DNA of 64,000 nt from Nymphaea colorata. Lineage: Eukaryota; Streptophyta; Magnoliopsida; Nymphaeales; Nymphaeaceae. Made by a program: the position numbers and the translations under genes. The stretch lies in the NCBI RefSeq assembly GCF_008831285.2, contig NC_045147.1:3372001-3436000 (forward strand). The letters are read 5' to 3'. The notes under the pieces were generated by a model. It was not told the DNA's origin. It made no database searches and worked only from the letters and a program-made list of their open reading frames with translations. This document shows, one piece after another, positions 44,740 through 56,139 of the stretch. The first letter of the stretch is position 1. The number at the start of each line of letters is the position of its first letter.

Positions 44740-46600
44740 GCTACTGAAAGGAGAAGCTCTGCCTCCTAAGTTAGCTTTCAAACAAGCCCTATTTTGCTGG
44801 ATTTGAGCGCCAATTGCCATCCTAAGTTCCCCATTTTCAGAAACTTGTTGAGAAAGCCTTTCCATACAATCATAGGGGCATTTTAGGAATTTCATTAGTT
44901 ACCTTATTTTCTTTAATATCTACCAATTAGAATAGGTTTATTGTTATTATTTGTTTTGGTTGTAGTTTACTGACTTATTTTTTTCTTGCTTTAGCCACTT
45001 ATTTTGCGCCTCTTCCAAGATTCATGTACATTGAAGAGGTAAAGTGCGGATATTAGCAGAGTAGTCAAAGTACTTTAGGGTATATTTATTTTGTGCATTG
45101 GATTGTCTTCCTCGTGTGACTTTGCATAATTTTTTTTTTGTTTGAGTAATAAAGGAAATTTATATCTTATCCATTTTTGTTTTGGATCATGATTATCTGA
45201 GATCTTCTTGTTTGTGGATCGAACCCGACTTATCACCACTTTTTGTGTAGATCTGAAAATTTAATTGGTGCGTGACTGAGACGCCATAGAAGATAGCATC
45301 ACAAAAGGCCAAAGATGGTCTGCGTGCACCATAAGGAGCCATGTGGCAACAGTAATACATTGGTATTGTCCCACGAATTGCCTGCAGATTCCTTTTTTTT
45401 CAGCACCAGTGATTGCTTGTAGTGATAACATAGCAAATCAAATTTTACAAGAGAAAGCGAAAGACGTCAATACTCATTGCCATTATGTGCAGAATAAAGT
45501 CGAAGGAGATGGAGACCCCATTTGATTAAAACAAAATCATTTTTCAAATTCATTGACCCAAAGTTCGCCGACAGAAAAATTCAAAAAATATCAATTGCAT
45601 GTAATGGATGGTGTTGAAAGGTACAATTCAGATGAAACTTCTCATGCCTATCTTTCAGGAAGTGTGGATGTGGTTCCGGATATCACCTAAATTTATACAA
45701 TATTTTTTTTATTACAAAATTTTTTCTGGCCAATCACTTGTTTCTCAGTGCCTTATTTTTTCGTCCTTTGTTTCTACCATAAAGGGCTCGCAATCTACCA
45801 AATAAAAGATAATCAGGCATGACACTATCGTATTCACCAATAAACCATCACAGGCATTGAGTAAGCCAGTATGAGGCTCAACATGTTCCCCGTGGATGTT
45901 TCCCTTGGATAATATAGGTCAACATTGGGTCGAATCACATAAATGTGTTGTCTTTGTGTGCTCATGTGTGGCTTGAAACTCCCGATGCAAATTGTTGGGA
46001 GAGAGGACTCCCATAACCTGGGGGCGAAGGCAGTTGTGGGGCACCATGTGGACAACCTACAAAAAATTCTTATTTTTATATTGATACTACAAATAAATTT
46101 TATTTATTTACATGTTGGTATTTCTTAAAACCCGACTAGGCTCAACTACATAATGGGTGTTAAATTATAATGAGAAAGTAGTTAAACAAGTAGAAACTGA
46201 ACAAGTTAATGAGTTAAATGAATTAAGAGTTAAACAAAATGAAACTTGCTTAACATAAATGAGTTAAACGAGTCGAGTCCAAGTTTGATGTTGTATCCTC
46301 GACTCAAGCTTCAGCTTGTTCTATCGAGCTCTAGTCTTATGAGTCGAGCTCAAGCTGGCCCAACTTGAACTCGACTCGGCTGGTGTGCAGCCTTACTTCC
46401 TCCAAACTAGCTTTGCTATATATTGCACTCTAAATGAACCGAGTATTGGTAAACTCTCAAATGAACACTTATTTCAGTGTAATTGCCAAGTTCGTAATTC
46501 CAAATGTCCTCTTTGTTGATGGGATGAAAAATCAAGATATTTTAGTTAACACTTGTGAAACACCACTTAAATGTCCTCGTAATTGCCAAGTTCGTAATTC
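44740..46600. repeat. Duplicated block, partner 56,140-57,960
   Basis: The two blocks share order and sequence: CAAGCCCTATTTTGCTGGAT, TTGCGCCTCTTCCA, TGGTGTTGAAAGG, AAGGGCTYGCAATCTACC, GTGTTGTCTTTGTGTGCTCA and the GAGTCGAG region. The other copy lacks about 70 bp around 45,355-45,425 and has a 54-bp tandem duplication at 57,513-57,620. The 45,769-46,600 part also matches 10,083-10,570. No intact gene is inside. Confidence 0.9.
45420..45680 (+). pseudogene. Copia RNase H tail relic
   Basis: Plus frames give NIANQILQEKAKDVNTHCHY, VQNKVEGDGDPI, then NSLTQSSPTEKFKK and GVERYNSDE. This corresponds to the KHIE-DCHF-REK ... DIFTKSLP end of a copia polyprotein with several stops. The partner relic is at 56,725-56,945. 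Confidence 0.55.
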
Positions 46601-48500
46601 CAAATGTTTTTAAACATGTGCCAAGTGCGTAATTCCAGTGAATTTTTTTTTGCTCCGCCACAGCTAAACACCAAGAAGCCATGGAGGACCTTTTGAGGAA
46701 AGTTAAAGTAAAAAGAAGTACATCCCTGACGATGTGGTTGAAATCTTCTATCCTTTTGGACTGCAAAGAAATATCATTAAGTAAACAATGGTTGTTGTAA
46801 AAGAAAACAAGGTTCATGAAGAGGATGCCTGGAAAACCTTGAGTGGAGACATCTTCTCAATTATCATTGCAACCACCAGTCATATATATATATATATATA
46901 TAAGAAACAAGAAATCCCACAATAAGTGCATGCATGAAATAAGGTTGTTTTTTTTTCAGCCCACAATAATCATTCATCACCAACAAGACATCAAAGATTA
47001 ACCTAGCAATTAACTTATGTTAAAGATAAAGGGGAGGGGAAAACTAGCAAAAAAGAGCTTCATGGACCATAAGAGCTTATTTTGAATTGGGTGATTGCTC
47101 TAGAAAGTACTACATAGTCTACTATGACATTTATGATCAGTAACGTTCAGTATTGAATATGGCAGTAACGGCTCGAACAGGGCATCTTTTAGGTGCTATT
47201 TGGCATTAAAATTGAGACTACTGTCAAACAGTCCCTTAGGAGACTGACCCATTTACTGGTCTGCCACTTGAAGGACATATTCCTGGTTGTGAAATAAAAT
47301 GAAATAAAATATTTAAGGCGACGGTGGAATATGAGTCCAATATATTCATCTTATCATAATTGGAACAGTAAAACCTCTATTATTAACTTGGCTAGCAATG
47401 GCATATCTTTGGATGAGCCATCACTTCTGTACCTTGATTTGGTACACCCATCACAACCATCAGTGTTGCCAAGACAAATTGCATCCGAGTCATAAATAGC
47501 ATGTGAGTGCCACATTGCGGATGGGATCGCTGAAGATCACATGTTGATTGAACTATCAGTGAGATGGAGAGAAATGCATCATTAAAGACCACGTGTTGGC
47601 AGAACCATGGTGACACTATGAGAAACAATGTCATATACTGCCATTGGTGGGTCTAAACATCATCGTATGCACACAGCATGATTATGTGCATCTGGTGCAT
47701 GCAAGATTTTGGTTGATTGTGGTGATTTAAGAAAAGCGGGTCAATATACATAAACCACACACTCTCGCTCCAATGCATTATATAGAAAAGATTTTCAGCT
47801 TACACAAGGGATTTTCCATTGTCCATCCATCCAGCAATGGCATTAACGCACCCTTGCTGTTTAGAAAACCATCCAGCAACAATTGTGTGACCTTCAATGA
47901 TGATTTCATCCAGTTTCGATGAGTATTTCTATCTCTCTCTTATCTTTCTCTCCTCCTCCCTTCCAATTGGATGGTTGATGTCCACCGACAAGAATGGCAA
48001 ATTGGCCGCTGGCCATTATTGTCTGTTATCCAAGATATCACGTGCTTTCCCGTTCCTCTGTATTGTATTAGACATCTAAATTTGATATTATGTAGCATGA
48101 AACTTATTCTAAAGAACAGGACTTGTCAACTTGATTTCATCTGTTATTAAGTATATGTTTGTAATTTTATATATTAAACTCTTTTATTTCTCATTTCTCA
48201 ATTTTTGTGAATTGAGAATCAAGACATGTGCATATGAGCTAACAAGTGAAAAAAAGCTTTGGACTATTGGTTTTTGAATTTTCATGAAATCCTAACAAAC
48301 TTTGAAGAAACATATTTTTTATCTTAGGTTTTTCAAGTAGAAATCATATTTGTATAGTTAGTTTCAATTTATAAAAAAAAATATGCATAGGTAGTTTTTC
48401 AGATAATTTAGTTTTTCAAACCGTTTTTACCTTTTTAATTACATTCTTAATGATAATTTCAAAATTTTGGACTTGATGTTTATGCATCACATCGCTGCAT
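46601..48500. other. Non-coding, no gene recognised
   Basis: 46,660-46,930 continues the dispersed unit (AGCCATGGAGGACCTT), with a TA microsatellite at about 46,885-46,901. 46,950-48,500 shows no recognised motif; ORFs at 47,392-47,634 and 47,897-48,079 are unrecognised. Confidence 0.45.
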
Positions 48501-48524
48501 TGTGCATCACTTCACACCACAAGT

Positions 48525-48820
48525 TCAATGCATTGCTTGGCATCAGCAGGATTAACAACATTGGATGTAACAATAAAAATCTTTTTTTCTATGAAAAAAA
48601 CGAATCATATTGAGACTAGTTGTCATCATGCGCGAGCGAAGTTTCAAAACAAGGAGACAGAGACCCCATTCGTTAAAAGTAAAAATGATCTTTCAGATGC
48701 ATTTACCAAAAGCGTCCCAGTGGAAAAATTAATAAATTTCAATCTCAAGTGTGGTTGTGATGACATCTACACCCAATCGATGGTTAGTGTTGAAAAGATA
48801 CAATTCTTTTGAAGGCAAAA
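48525..48820 (+). pseudogene. Copia RNase H / pol C-terminal relic (best preserved)
   Basis: A 94-codon open frame reads NHIETSCHHARAKFQNKETE, TPFVKSKNDLSDAFTKSVP, VEKLINFNLKCGCDDIYTQ. This is the end of a copia polyprotein (KHIE-DCH, LADAFTKSLP, LGCDDIY-like). It is the least damaged member of the relic family seen at 21.8, 22.15, 22.55, 45.45, 56.7 and 61.1 kb and could serve to orient the others. Confidence 0.8.
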
Positions 48821-49173
48821 GAAATCTCTCGTACTTATCTTTTAGATTTTTGGCTGTGTTTTTTTATGTCGTTTAAATTTATGCAATATTCTTTGTATAA
48901 CAGAAATTTTCCTTGGCCATCGAGTGCATCCCCATGCCTATCTTTTCCTCTCCTCCCATGAATACAAATAGCAAGAAGAAAATCTCATTTTTACTACTAA
49001 AAGGTCTAGGCGGCTAGCAGTTTACAATATAAGAAAACCACCATGCATGACTCTATTGTAGTTGTCATCAACCGTCAAAGTCATTGAATAAACCATCCTG
49101 TGGATATATAGCCTTATCGTGGATAATACGGGGTCAACATTAACGTTGGTGGATTTATGACTTTATGTACTTC

Positions 49174-49566
49174 TGTAAGAAATCAAAATGAAGAAATAAT
49201 TAAAGGGACAAAAATTTTTAAAGTGGTTCAGCCAATAGGCCTACGTCCACTAGTCTATCATTTCTTGCTTGCCTTCCTTTGGTGGAGAGGCTCATTTATA
49301 TAGAGGAGTTACATAAGGGGTCTCTAGTTCCCAAGAGACATGACTTTTCATCTTTCAACATACATGACTTTTCATCCCTCAAGAGACATGACTTTTCATC
49401 TCTCAAGAGACATGACTTTTCATCTCTCAAGAGACATGTCTTTTCATTTCCTAAGAGACATGACTTTTCATCTTCCAACAGACATGACTTTTCATCTCTC
49501 AAGAGATATGACTTTTCATCTCCCAAGTAATACACATTGAGAGCCTTCTTGGTGTTTCTGTTAACA
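49174..49566 (-). repeat. 3' LTR (element orientation)
   Basis: It runs TGTAAGAAATC ... TTCTGTTAACA on the plus strand. It contains eight 24-bp repeats (49,335-49,526) built on AGACATGACTTTTCATCTCT and a TTTATATAGAGG TATA-like word at about 49,292. It differs from its partner at about one position near 49,214 (AAAAATTTTT versus AAAATTTTTT). Confidence 0.95.
49335..49526. repeat. 24-bp coding minisatellite inside the LTR (8 copies)
   Basis: The cores TGACTTTTCAT at 49,340, 49,364, 49,388, 49,412, 49,436 (variant TGTCTTTTCAT), 49,460, 49,484 and 49,508 are exactly 24 bp apart. Because 24 is a multiple of three, all frames stay periodic and open: HDFSSLKR on the plus strand, DEKSCLLR on the minus. 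The same array is at 53,931-54,122 in the other LTR. Confidence 0.95.
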
Positions 49567-49580
49567 TCCCCCCGCAAGCT
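49567..49580 (-). other. Polypurine tract of the copia element
   Basis: On the element strand the sequence GCTTGCGGGGGGA lies immediately before the 3' LTR start TGTTAACA, the position and composition of a plus-strand priming polypurine tract. Confidence 0.75.
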
Positions 49581-52500
49581 CAATGCTCCAACAATGAGAT
49601 TGAGCTTGTTAATTATTTGATAATGGTGCTGCTTACTAAGTGGCTTAGTTAAAATATCAGCAACCTGATCTTTGGAAGAGATGTACTGAATTTTCAAATC
49701 TCCTTTAGCCAATTTTTCTCGAACAAAATGAAGGTCAATCTCTATGTGTTTGCTGCGACTATGATACACAGGATGAGCTGCAAGATAGGCTGCGCCGATG
49801 TTGTCGCACCATAATATGGGAGGTTGTGATTGATCAACACAAAGTTCTTTTAATAAAAATTGTAACCACATGATTTCAGCAGTAGTATTGGCAATGGATC
49901 GATACTCAGCCTCAGTGCTAGAACGAGAGACAACTGACTACTTTTAGCACTCCATGAAACTAGATTGGATCCAATAAACACTGCATATCCACCTGTAGAG
50001 CGTCTATCATCAAGACATCCTGCCCAATCTGCATCACTGTAAGCATTAATATTTAAAACTGAACTAGGTTTAATAACAAGGCCATAATCAATAGTGTGCT
50101 TTAAATATCTTAGGATTCTCTTTACGGCATCCCAATGGGCATCAGTAGGATGATGCATGTATTGACAAACTTTGTTGACAGCATAAGAGATGTCTGGACG
50201 AGTCACAGTAGAGTATTGAAGAGCGCCAACAATGCTGCGATAAAGAGTTGGATCATAAAAATTTGATCCAGTTTGAGCAGATAAAGCAGGGGAGCATGCC
50301 ATGAGAGTTGAAACTCCCTTAGTTCCAAGCATATTTGTTCTTTTGAGAAGCTCGAATATATACTTCCTTTGAGACAATATTAGCTTATTGTCAATTCTTT
50401 TTGCATCTATGCCCAAAAAAAAATGAAGCTCACCCAGATCTTTAATGGCGAACTCACTTTTGAATTGACAAATAATTTTATGAATATATTCTGGTGAGCT
50501 TCCTGTTATGATCATGTCATCCACGTATACCAAAACATATAGAAGTATTTCTCTTTTTCTCAAAATAAAAAGAGATGAATCTGTTTGAGCCCCTTTAAAA
50601 CCAAGATTTTGGAGGAATAGACTAAGACGGGCAAACCATGCCCTAGGAGCCTGTTTTAAACCATATAAAGCACGTTCAAGCTTGCATACATGATTTGGGA
50701 AAGAATGATTTTGAAATCCGGGTGGTTGAGCCGTATAAACTTCTTCTGAAATAGATCCATATAGGAATGCATTTTGAATATCCAACTGATGTATTTTCCA
50801 TTTGTGACTAATAGAAATAGTCAATACTGTCCGAATTGTAGTAGGCTTCACAACAGGGCTGAAGGTTTCAGTATAGTCAATTCCTTCTTTTTGACTATAT
50901 CCCTTGGCGACGAGTCTAGCCTTGTATCTTTCCAATGATCCATCTGCCTTTCGCTTGATTTTGAACACCCATTTACATCCTACAATGTATTTGGCTTCTT
51001 TCTTTGGAACAAGTTTCCAAGTATTGTTTCGAATAAGAGCATCATATTCTTCTTGCATGGCCTTCCTCCAATTTTCATCTTCATATGCTTCCTTGAAACT
51101 TGAGGGTTCTTTGTCTTCAAGAAGAGTGGAGACAAGAGCTCTTGGAAGAGAGTGTTTGCTAGAAAAATATGTATGGAACTCATTGTATTTAGAATTAGGT
51201 TTGAAGATTCCCACTTGAGATCTAATAGTCATAGGATGGACTCGTTCTTGATTTGGTTCATTTTCATTGGATTGGGTAGGCTCCTCATTTTCAAGAGTTT
51301 TAGGTTGAGATTCACTATTTGTTTCAGACTGAAGTAAGGGTTCCTCTGAAGTTGTGGAGGTACTAGATGATGGTATTGTAGGGTTTGATAACTGATATTC
51401 ATGAGGGGAGGTTAAAATTATAGCTTGGTTTTGAGTTTCTAGATCTTGAGTTCTAGTTTCTTGAGTATCAATAAAAGGAAATTTTTTCTCATTAAATTGG
51501 ACATGTCTCGAAATATAGATTTTACGGGTTCGTACACCCAAACAATAATATCCTTTATGTTGAGGAGCATAACCCAAGAAAACACATCTTTCAGAACGGT
51601 AATCTAATTTATTTTTCTGATAAGCTCTTAAACAAGGAAATCATTCACATCCAAAGATTTTGAGGAAGCCATAGTCAGGTTTCTCTTTGAACAATTTTTC
51701 CAAAGGAGAAGCAAAATCAAGAATCTTGGTTGGCATTCGGTTAATCAAATATACAGCAGTACAAAAAGCATATGACCAAAAGTTCTTAGGAATATTACCT
51801 TCTGCCATTAGAGATAAACCTGTTTCAACAATATGTTTATGTCTCCTTTCAGCTGCTCCATTTTGTTCAGGGGTATGAGGACATGATATTCTATGTCCAA
51901 TCCCATTATCGACAAGATATGATTGAAGCCCTTGAAATTCTCCTCCTCAATCTGAGTGAAAATATTTTATCTTGTGCCCAGTGAGATTTTCAGAAAGTGC
52001 CTTGAAAGCTTTAAAAACATGACTGACATCTGATTTTTTTTTCATCAAATAAATCCAAGTATATCTTGAAAACGCATCCATAAAAATCACATAGTACTTA
52101 AAACCATTCACACTCTCCACTGGGGCTGGACCCCATACATCAGAATAAATGAGTTCAAGCGGGCGGTTCACCTTACTTGAAATAGCATTAAATGGAAGTT
52201 TATGACTCTTAGCCTTTTGACAAGCTTCACACAAATAATTTAAACAATCATCATAATAAGACAAATCATACTTGTTCAAAACCTTCTTAACAATGGAAAA
52301 TGAAGGGTGACCAAGTCTTTTGTGCCACTGCCCAATAGTATGTCTTTCTCCAAGTTGTGCTTCCTTTTTTCTGCTACTAAGGTCAATCTTATATAGCCCA
52401 TCACTGCTCGTTCCTTGATGAAGAATTTTTCCCGTTCCCTGCTGCTTAACATAGCACATATTAGGATGAAACTCAAAATAGACTCCATTATCCTTAGAAA

Positions 52501-53758
52501 AACGTTCTACAGATAACAAGTTTCTTGTTATTTTGGGCACATGAAGGAGATAATTTAAAACTAAATTTTGAGATGTCTTTGAAGAACCAATATGAAAAAT
52601 TCTCAAACCTGATCCATCTCCGATTTTTACTGCATCTCCACCTTTGTATTTGGCATGAATGGACAAGTTATTGATATCATTGGTGATGTGATGAGTCGCA
52701 CCGAAGTCAGGATACCAATTGTCATCTCCAATGTCTTGATTCAGAGTGCTAGAAGAAACTGCATGATATGCTTGAGGAGGCGTTGTCTCTTTTTCTTTAA
52801 GCAAGTTAGTATATGACCAACAAAACTTTGCAATATGACCAACTTTTCCACATATTTGGCACACAAAACGATCACCTTTGTATTGATCACTTTTCCGGAC
52901 TCCTCCTCTAGATTGATAGTTGTTTCTACCACGACCTCTGTAGTTGGTTTGCTTGTTGTAAACTTGTTTTGAGGCAATATTCGCAACCGGCATAATAGAT
53001 TCAAAAGTTTGAGAATCATCTTCTTTTAAGTTGGCTTCTTGTATGAGAAGAAGCCCATGAAGTTCGTTCAAAGAGACAGGGTCCTTTCGAGTTTCCATAC
53101 TGACTTTAAAAGCAAGATATTCACTTGGCAATCCTCTAAGAATTTGAAGGACAAGATCATCTTCATCAACAGGTTTGGATGCAATGGCTAATTGATGAGC
53201 AATAAATTTTGCTTTGTTTATATAAACATCCATAGAACTAGACCCCTTTTTCAAATCTTGAAACTGTGATTTTAACTGCATTATTCGAGCCCTAGATTGA
53301 GTGGCATATGACTGCCTAAGAGCGCTCCAAACCTCAAAAGAGGTTTTTAAACCAATAATTTGGGTATGTATTGCTTCAGATAGAGAGGACTTAATCCAAC
53401 TCAAAAGTAGTTGATCATTTTTCAACCATTCAATATATTCTGAACTAATTTCAGTTGTTCCACTTCTAAACATTGATGGAGCAGGTTTGCTTCCATCAAT
53501 ATATCCCATAAGACCAAATGATATCAAAATTGAAGTGAATTGAGATTCCCAAATAAGATAATTTTCAGCATTTAACTTGATGGTGAGGAAATGCTGTAAA
53601 TTGCTTGGGCACTGAAGAGGAGAAGCAAGAAAATTCATACCCGTATCAGAGTTGACTCATGTATTTGATGATGCTTCTTGATTTGCCATGAGAATGAAAC
53701 GCGGCAACACAAGATGTAATCCTTAGGATCTAGCAGCAACACTAACAAGGACCAGTGT

Positions 53759-53769
53759 CTCTGATACCA
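53759..53769 (-). other. tRNA-iMet primer-binding site
   Basis: On the element strand TGGTATCAGAG directly follows the end of the 5' LTR (CTTACA), complementary to the 3' end of initiator methionine tRNA. Confidence 0.9.
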
Positions 53770-54162
53770 TGTAAGAAATCAAAATGAAGAAATAATTAAA
53801 GGGACAAAATTTTTTAAAGTGGTTCAGCCAATAGGCCTACGTCCACTAGTCTATCATTTCTTGCTTGCCTTCCTTTGGTGGAGAGGCTCATTTATATAGA
53901 GGAGTTACATAAGGGGTCTCTAGTTCCCAAGAGACATGACTTTTCATCTTTCAACATACATGACTTTTCATCCCTCAAGAGACATGACTTTTCATCTCTC
54001 AAGAGACATGACTTTTCATCTCTCAAGAGACATGTCTTTTCATTTCCTAAGAGACATGACTTTTCATCTTCCAACAGACATGACTTTTCATCTCTCAAGA
54101 GATATGACTTTTCATCTCCCAAGTAATACACATTGAGAGCCTTCTTGGTGTTTCTGTTAACA
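53770..54162 (-). repeat. 5' LTR (element orientation)
   Basis: 393 bp, same length as the other LTR and identical apart from about one base, with the same eight-copy 24-bp array at 53,931-54,122. Confidence 0.95.
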
Positions 54163-56139
54163 CTTCATAGATGTTAGTTCGTCTTTTTGTACTACTTCAT
54201 TTGTGACTTGAATCTCAAATAGCGTGGATAGTTCAAGGCTAGAACCAATTGAGTTCAAGTTACAGACCTAATTGTGAGGTTCCTTCCTCCCTACTAGCCA
54301 TTCTCTAGCAATCTAAGGTTGTGTTTGTTTTACCATGGATTAATATCTATGGTGATCTAAGATCCCTAGGATCCTACGATCGGACCTCCCCCCATCTGAC
54401 ATAAGACCCATGCTTTTAAAATGAAATTCATGCTACTGAGAGCTGCAGTTTGTTTAAACTGAGGATCTCTCAAAACACACAGTTTTATGTAGCCTCGGAT
54501 ATGCAACCCACATGAATTGAGTGTTTGGTAAAATTTAAATGAACGCTTATCTATGTGTTGCCAAGTTTGATATGTTCACTTTCTTGATGGGATGAAAATC
54601 ATGATCGTTAAAGTCATGTTTCCTTAACAAAAGAAATTCGTGGCTGGGATTTCCTTCCAACTTCAGACCATGACTTTTATACCCCAACCATTGCCCACTA
54701 ACCATAAGAATTTGTTTTTATTTTTTTCCTTTTATGAAAACGTAGAGCGTAGTGATTAAATGGACATGGCTGCATTTCCATGCAGAACCGCCGTGGTGTG
54801 GTTCAATCACGAGTACTTGAAATGAGAGAAATATCATCAAGTAAATAATGGTTGGTCTAAGGGCCACTCTAAGCTTAAATTTGAACTTTAAGGGACACTC
54901 ATATTAAAAACTGAAAATTAATGAAGTTTTCATATATAAATAAAGTAAATTTTATGGGCTGGTGTGGGCAATTGGCCCACACCAGCTACAACATAGCTTC
55001 TCCACTGGTCAAAACAAATTAAGATGCATGAAGAGGATGCCCGGAAAATCTAGTCTGGTGGCATTGATCATATATATTCCCATGCAAAAGCCACAATAAG
55101 TGCATCTACATTATAAGGATTTTTTTTTTTAAGAAAGCTAAGTAAATTAGTTTGAGAATTTCCACTGGACATGGTAATTAGTTGTGCAGTTTCAATGCCA
55201 ACTTGTAAGTGTAAAGACAGAAGTTTGTGGCCTATAAGTACCACTTTTTACCTACGCTAGCTATTTGTTCATAATTTTTTTTTTAAATCAGTGGCACAAA
55301 CTATGTCGTAAACTATCAAATAAGTGCCAGATGCATTTCTCTTCTCTAATGCTTCTTGTTTCTCAAGCTAACAAAATTTCAATATGGGCTTCAAAGGTGC
55401 GTATTTCATGTTTCATAGAAAGCAATACCTTTATTAAGATAATTTATAAAATATAATCTTTTTTAGTAATTACTAAAAGTCTAAGCCAAAGTAATAAAAA
55501 ATAATTGTGGTATTTAAGCTTTATTTTTTCTGTCATCATGCGATGTCAATCAAATGGTGGAGATAGCTTAATCTTGTCATCCAAAGATGAGTTCAAGGGT
55601 CGAAAACCATAGACTACCCATCATCGGTTTCAATTTGTAGGCAGCCAAGTAAACAGTTGCATGGCTAGTTCATTTGCTAGTAGTTATACTTCATAAGCTG
55701 CAATTGCATTTGTTTTGTGATCTTTCTAGTTTCAGCTTAACATATTTATCTTCATAGTTTTGTTAGATCATATTAATGGTGCTTATTGCTTGGTTTAGTT
55801 AGACATAGTGAAGGAAATTGAGCTTCTTCTACATTCTCGAACTTTTCTCTGAACAAAATTTTTGGGTATGCCAGACACCTCATTGTAGGAGCAAATTCTT
55901 AGAGCTTTGGGGGTGCCATTCTTCCCACTGGTGGGTCTACTCTGTGAGGACCTTCAGTTTTTTTTTTTTAAAAAAAAAAAACTTATTTTCATCTAATTTT
56001 AAAAAAGTCTTCAAGAACTGGTTTTCTTGTTCTTTGTTTTAAAGTCTGTATGAAGAAATATCTCCACAAAAATTGAAAATTCATGTTTTGGAATCTAGGG
56101 GTAATTTTTGATATCTTTGAAAAGGGTTTTGCTTCTCTA
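54163..56139. other. Non-coding continuation of the dispersed unit
   Basis: 54,163-55,700 continues the unit interrupted by the copia element: TGGCTGGGATTTCCTTCCAA matches 10,635, and TTCAAGGGTCGAAAACCATA matches the hevein-promoter units. 54,310-54,470 (CCATGGATTAATATC ... GGATCTCTC) may be a MITE. GGGCTGGTGTGGGCAATTGG at about 54,960 is related to the foreign piece that interrupts the hevein paralogue. 55,800-56,100 has a poly-T/poly-A tract. No gene was seen. Confidence 0.5.

Larger units (their letters stand above)
49296..53689 (-). pseudogene. Copia gag-pol polyprotein, defective
   Basis: The probable start is ATG at 53,689 (MANQEASSNT), interrupted by TGA at 53,657-53,659. A 563-codon frame from 53,638 carries gag, a CCHC knuckle (CQICGKVGHIAKFC, residues 260-273), protease DFGATHH at 311 (normally DSG), the integrase HHCC (H439, H444, C470, C473) and Asp500 and Asp563. 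A TGA follows at once. A second TGA near 51,649 splits the later integrase. The frame to 49,850 carries RT with YVDD (residues 351-354 of that segment). A one-base loss near 49,940 shifts RNase H. The last frame (49,871-49,296) has [24 protein letters not shown] and DILTKPLS, then runs through the polypurine tract into the LTR, adding DEKSCLL-type repeats before a stop. Replication would need help from another copy. Confidence 0.93.
49174..54162 (-). mobile_element. Complete Ty1/copia LTR retrotransposon (4,989 bp)
   Basis: Two 393-bp LTRs (49,174-49,566 and 53,770-54,162) bound 4.2 kb of gag-pol on the minus strand. The flanks are CTTC on both sides, a 4-bp target duplication (5 bp, ACTTC, if the terminal LTR base is shared). 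PBS and PPT are in place next to the correct LTRs. The domain order gag, protease, integrase, RT, RNase H is that of copia. The LTRs differ at about one site, so insertion was recent, yet gag-pol has several nonsense codons and a frameshift. The element landed in a copy of the dispersed local unit, whose two halves are 48.5-49.17 kb and 54.16-55.7 kb. Confidence 0.95.

Noticed and set aside
49335-49526. CRISPR-like regular direct repeats
   Set aside because: There are no spacers between units, the period is 24 bp, the array is inside a plant retrotransposon LTR and is duplicated in the other LTR.
49279-49540. Plus-strand ORFs with HDFSSLKR repeats, repeated identically at 53,875-54,136
   Set aside because: They are by-products of the 24-bp LTR minisatellite; the element's coding strand is minus.
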